Shown: piece by piece, positions 60,760-64,000 of the stretch
Layout of the letters: every line of letters starts with the position of its first letter
Position numbering within the stretch: position 1 is the first letter of the stretch
Assembly: GCA_963713355.1 (NCBI GenBank)
Contig: CAVQLK010000006.1
Span: forward strand, 1,240,001-1,304,000
DNA from: FEN-1219 sp963713355
Lineage (GTDB): Bacteria; Pseudomonadota; Gammaproteobacteria; Steroidobacterales; Rariloculaceae
Direction: 5' to 3'
Length of the DNA: 64,000 bases
Made by a program: the position numbers and the translations under genes
The notes under the pieces: model-generated
Database searches by the model: none
Told to the model about the DNA's origin: nothing
Seen by the model: the letters and a program-made list of their open reading frames with translations, nothing else

Positions 60760-61809
60760 TTGAGCGCAGGCCCGCACGAAAAGCCGCCGCACGCGATGTT
60801 GTTCGAGATGCTGTTCGGCGCGTGGACGGCGAAGATTCTCGCCGAGGTCGTGCGGCTCGACGTTCCCGATGCGCTCGCATCGGGGCCCATGACGGCCGAC
60901 GAGCTCGTGAGCAACGCGGGTGTTCGCGCCCATCCCGTCGCCTTGCACCGCGCGTTGCGCGCGTGCGCGGCGCTCGGCGTCGTGACCGAAGACTCCGTCG
61001 GGCGCTTCGGGCCGACGCGACTGTCGGTGCTGCTCACGAAGGATGCTCCGGGCACGCTGAAACGCTTCGTCGAGTACTCGGGCGGAACGCTCTGGAAGGT
61101 TTGGACGGGCCTGCCCGAGGCGCTCGCCACAGGCGCCTCGCAAGCCCGGGCGCAACTCGGCCTGGACTTCTTCGACCATCTGGCCGCGCACCCAAAAGCG
61201 CTCGAGGAATTCGGCGAGACGCTCAAGGCACACAGCGTCGTCGCGAACATCGGTGTCATGGAGCGCTATGACTTCTCGGGTGTTCGCAGGCTCGTCGATG
61301 TCGGTGCGGGCTATGGGGCGCTGACGATCGCGGTGCTCGAGAAGTACCCCGGGATCAGCGGTGTGGTGTTCGACCTGCCCGAGGTCATCGAGGCGGCACC
61401 GACACGCTTGACTGTCGAGAGCGACTCCGTCGCGCGGCGTCTTGCTTACGTCGCTGGCGACATGTTCAAAGAAGTGCCGTCGGCCGACGCATACGTGCTC
61501 AAGTTGATTCTGCACGATTGGGACGATGCATCGTGTGCCACGATTCTCGCGAACGTGTGCGCGCGCTTGGAACGCGGCGGCCGCGTCATCTGCATCGACA
61601 ACGTGATGCCGCCGCTCGGCGACGTCTCGGACGTGCCGAGCAAGCTGCTCGACGTCAACATGATGCTGCTCTTGCCGGGCAAGGAGCGGACCCGAGTCGA
61701 GTGGGAAGCGCTCTATCGCGACGCCGGGCTGGCGATCACCGCGATGATCCCAGTCCCCGACGCTTTCAACATGTTCATCATCGAAGGGCGCCGCGCCGCG
61801 GAATATTGA
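60760..61809 (+). CDS. Class I SAM-dependent O-methyltransferase (ASMT-like), second copy
   Basis: 349 residues with TTG start at 60760 after AGAAGAGAG; an ATG 36 bp on (MLFEMLFGAW) is an alternative. The N-terminal winged-helix dimerisation domain is followed by the SAM loop DVGAGYGA (180-187) and the catalytic motif LHDWDD (H252). It is of the same family as the protein at 5515-6540 but clearly diverged. It is divergent from the ABC transporter across the tandem repeat, and its stop is 15 bp from the convergent NHL gene. The substrate is unknown. Confidence 0.88.
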   Translation: MSAGPHEKPPHAMLFEMLFGAWTAKILAEVVRLDVPDALASGPMTADELVSNAGVRAHPVALHRALRACAALGVVTEDSVGRFGPTRLSVLLTKDAPGTLKRFVEYSGGTLWKVWTGLPEALATGASQARAQLGLDFFDHLAAHPKALEEFGETLKAHSVVANIGVMERYDFSGVRRLVDVGAGYGALTIAVLEKYPGISGVVFDLPEVIEAAPTRLTVESDSVARRLAYVAGDMFKEVPSADAYVLKLILHDWDDASCATILANVCARLERGGRVICIDNVMPPLGDVSDVPSKLLDVNMMLLLPGKERTRVEWEALYRDAGLAITAMIPVPDAFNMFIIEGRRAAEY

Positions 61810-61824
61810 GCGCGGGATGCGGCG

Positions 61825-63101
61825 CTACGGCGTGTCCGGCAATTGCTTCAGAAGCCGACCTTTCGCGCTGTCGGCAGGCACGAAGCGCTGCACGCGCTCG
61901 CCCTGGAACACTTCGCCCGTGTAGACGTTGCCCTGCGAGTCGACGGCGATCATGTGCAGGCCGAAGAATTGCCCGCCGTTCTCGCCCATGCGGCCCATCT
62001 CGCCGACGAGGCGGCCGTCGGCGCGATTCAGGAACCAGATGCGGTTGTTCGTGAGATCGGAGATATAGAGGAGCCGCTGCTCCTCGTCCGGCGAGAAGGC
62101 AATGCCGCCTGTCGAGCCGCCGACGCCGGTGCCCGGCGCGAGCGCCCACTCGGCGACGAACTCGCCGTTCTTGCGCGTGACGTGAATGCGGTTCGCGTTG
62201 CGGTCGGCCGCGTAGACGAAGCCGTCGCGCGAGACGTTGATCGTGAGATGGCCGACGAAGTCGCGCGGCATCGCGGCCGTTCGGCGTGTAGCGGTGGTCG
62301 GCGTCGTCGATGCTGATCTCATCGAGCGGCTTGCCGTAGGCGCCCCAGCCGCGCTTGAACGCGAGCGTGTCGAGCGCGAACACGAGCACGCGGCCGCCGA
62401 GATAGCTGTCGGCGACGTAGACCTCGTTGTCGGCCTCGACGATGCGGATCTCCTCGATCTGCCCGACGACCATCGGGCGTGGCGGCCGGATATTTCGCGC
62501 GGAACGCGGCGCGGCGCTGCTTCCTGCGCCGCAACGGCCGCGGGATCCGGCCGGCGGTTGCGGCAGGAACGCGGCGACGGGCCCGCGGCCGCCTTGTCCG
62601 GGTCGGCGGTTGGCGGGCTGCAGCCCGACAGGACCGCCGTCCTCGCGCTCCGGCGCGCGCGCGATCTCGGCAACCACCATGCCGGATCGCGGGTCGTACT
62701 TGCGCACCGTGTCTTGCCCCAGATAGACGAAGCCGTCGCTGTCGACGTCCATGCCGTGACCCTGCGGCGCGTCGAACGAGCCGATGACGCGGCCCGCGCG
62801 GTCGAGATGGATCATCGACGGCGCGCGCACGCAGCAGAGCGGCGAGCGGCGGGTCGAGCTCGGCGTGCAGCTCGATGTTCGTGAGGTCGTTCGGGCGGTT
62901 GTAGAGCCAGACGTTCTCGTCGCGGTCGAGCGCGAGCCCCGTGATGCCGCCGAGCTTCCAGTTATCCGGCAGGTCCTTCGGCCAGGTCGGATCGAACACC
63001 AGCTCGGGCGCGCGCTGTGCGTGCGCGCCGAGCGCGACGGCCACGAGCGCGGCCGCCGCCAAAAGCCACCGAACGATCGGCCGCCGAGGTGTCATCGCCA
63101 C
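61825..63101 (-). pseudogene. NHL-repeat (beta-propeller) exported protein gene with two frameshifts
   Basis: The start is ATG 63101 (or the second codon pair), with a signal peptide ending GAHAQ. The frame reads WKLGGITGLALDRDENVWLYNRP, then shifts by one extra base near 62829-62847 into CCVRAPSMIHLDRAGRVIGSF, HGMDVDSDGFVYLGQD and VYVADSYLGGRVLVF. A second shift near 62272-62279 leads to AMPRDFVGHLTINVSRDGFVYAADR and on to LLKQLPDTP at 61825. The repeating D-x-x-G-x-V-Y strands are NHL propeller blades, as in 6-bladed propeller proteins related to peptidyl-glycine lyase. Corrected length about 425 residues. Function unknown. Confidence 0.75.
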
Positions 63102-63192
63102 CCCATCCTAACCCAACCGCGCGCCTGCAGACCTCGCCGCCACGCGTTGCCGCGCGCCGAGCGCTTCCTCCTCACTCATTCCAAGCGCGTGA

Positions 63193-64000
63193 TCACGTCG
63201 TTACCGTCCAGGTTACCGGTAGTCGACAGAAGGTACCGACGAAGGCATTGCCGTTTGCGCCCGGCCCGATGAACAGCGACGCGACTTGCGGCACAAAGTT
63301 GCCGAGCAGGTTGAGTGCGAACAGGTTGTCGGTCTCGAGGGACGCGATCGGACCGGGCGGCGAGGCTTCAGGCGTCACGCCGACGACGATCGCGTAGGTG
63401 CCGTTGCCCCTGATGCGGTTGCGATACACGAGGTTGCCGTCTGCGCTGCCGGGTGGGACGTTCGTCGGCCCCACCAAGATGAGCCCCGCCGTGCAGGGCG
63501 GCGGTAGGGCCGCGCCCGTGAGCGCCGGCACGAGTGTGATCGAGTTGTCGCGGACCGTGGCGTCGGTGACGCTTTGCAGGCTGATGCCGTTGGCCGCGCC
63601 GGTGCCGTTACCCGCGGTGCACCCGGGCGGGATCGTATTCGCGAACGCGCCGGGCTGAATCACGTTCCGTTCGATCGTGACGTCTTCGACACCGGCCACG
63701 AGAATGCCGCTGCCCGACCAGTTCACGATCCTGTTGTCGGAGATGCGCACGCGCGCCGTAAAAGGCCGGTTGGCTGGCACATTGTTCGGGAGCGCGCCCG
63801 TGAGCACGATGCCGCCGCTGACGCCTAGCGTCGTGTCATCCGCCGTATAGCTGCCGCCGTTGATGACGTTATTCGAGATCTCGATGTCGCCGCCGATCGG
63901 CGCGAGCGCCGTGCCCATGACGATGCCTTCGCGGAAGCGGTTGTTGAACGCCGCGAACAGGAAGGTGCGGACGCCGACGATGTTCACACCGGAAATCTTG
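63193..64000 (-). CDS. Right-handed beta-helix repeat protein, 5' truncated by the window
   Basis: The frame is open to the window edge on the minus strand, so only the C-terminal 268 residues or so are seen; the GTG at 63987 is unlikely to be the start. The repeating pattern of short beta strands and Asn/Gly turns (ISNNVINGGSY, ISDNRIVNWSGSG, IERNVIQPG, VRDNSITLVP, VYRNRIRGNGTYA) is that of parallel beta-helix proteins such as pectate-lyase-like or NosD-like domains. Three Cys, two of them near PPGCTAG and PPPCTAG, may form disulphides, and export is likely. The stop is at 63193, 91 bp from the NHL gene start on the same strand. Confidence 0.8.
   Translation of the reverse strand, partial: KISGVNIVGVRTFLFAAFNNRFREGIVMGTALAPIGGDIEISNNVINGGSYTADDTTLGVSGGIVLTGALPNNVPANRPFTARVRISDNRIVNWSGSGILVAGVEDVTIERNVIQPGAFANTIPPGCTAGNGTGAANGISLQSVTDATVRDNSITLVPALTGAALPPPCTAGLILVGPTNVPPGSADGNLVYRNRIRGNGTYAIVVGVTPEASPPGPIASLETDNLFALNLLGNFVPQVASLFIGPGANGNAFVGTFCRLPVTWTVTT

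Noticed and set aside
60417..60763. Peptides with repeated 17-residue units encoded by the 51-bp array
   Set aside because: All frames through the array are open only because 51 is divisible by three. The hairpin structure and the distant copy with compensated stems show a DNA/RNA element, not a protein.
55600..62900. Programmed +1 frameshifting as a shared decoding mechanism
   Set aside because: The shift sites have no common slippery motif, several lie in ordinary C or T runs, and one site needs the opposite correction. Error or decay explains the data more simply.

Overview
The window is a GC-rich, gene-dense stretch of chromosome from what looks like a gammaproteobacterium, possibly of the Steroidobacter/Woeseia kind. 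The evidence for this is YbiT, UspE-type, CbpA/CbpM and DUF6763 homologues, a TonB-dependent receptor, many Tat or Sec exported enzymes, and widespread GTG/TTG starts. I saw no tRNA, rRNA, CRISPR array, insertion sequence or phage gene. The first and last genes are cut by the window ends.

Layout. 0-5.5 kb (+): a partial amidohydrolase, a ferritin-like protein, a ThDP enzyme, a radical SAM protein and a metallo-beta-lactamase-fold protein. 5.5-9.9 kb (-): an O-methyltransferase coupled to ybiT, then a membrane polyferredoxin and an FMN-binding protein that together resemble a NosR split over two genes. 10-14 kb: secreted proteins, a CBM9/DUF5916 outer-membrane-type protein and YceI. 14.2-19.9 kb: two divergent, Tat-exported molybdenum hydroxylases, each a 2Fe-2S subunit plus a large subunit. 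20-22 kb: a PAS hybrid kinase. 22-31.5 kb: a tannase-family esterase, two UspE-like proteins flanking a coiled-coil protein and a 52-residue Pmp3 protein, a PqaA-like protein, cardiolipin synthase, cbpA-cbpM, an Asp-rich protein and a pterin dehydratase.

31.8-45.1 kb (+) is the most striking region. A tight run of genes holds a small putative winged-helix protein, two DUF5985 membrane proteins and three hybrid histidine kinases. The first kinase has 2087 residues and carries twelve tandem 92-residue poly-HAMP units with no membrane segment, like fungal group III (Nik1/Os-1) kinases. No DNA-binding response regulator or HPt protein is encoded nearby.

45.2-55 kb: a TonB receptor, lactate permease with a membrane-anchor protein, two overlapping genes holding three SnoaL-like domains, a fatty-acid desaturase and a periplasmic ankyrin protein. 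55-63.1 kb: five genes (DUF1552 protein, two related exported proteins, an ABC permease, an NHL protein) contain ten apparent frameshifts, nine of them equivalent to one extra base. The first 55 kb shows none. Either the sequence is poor here or the region is decaying. Three structured repeats were found: a 51-bp tandem palindromic repeat (60.5 kb), a single related copy with compensated stem changes (13.35 kb), and a nested inverted repeat (58.7 kb).
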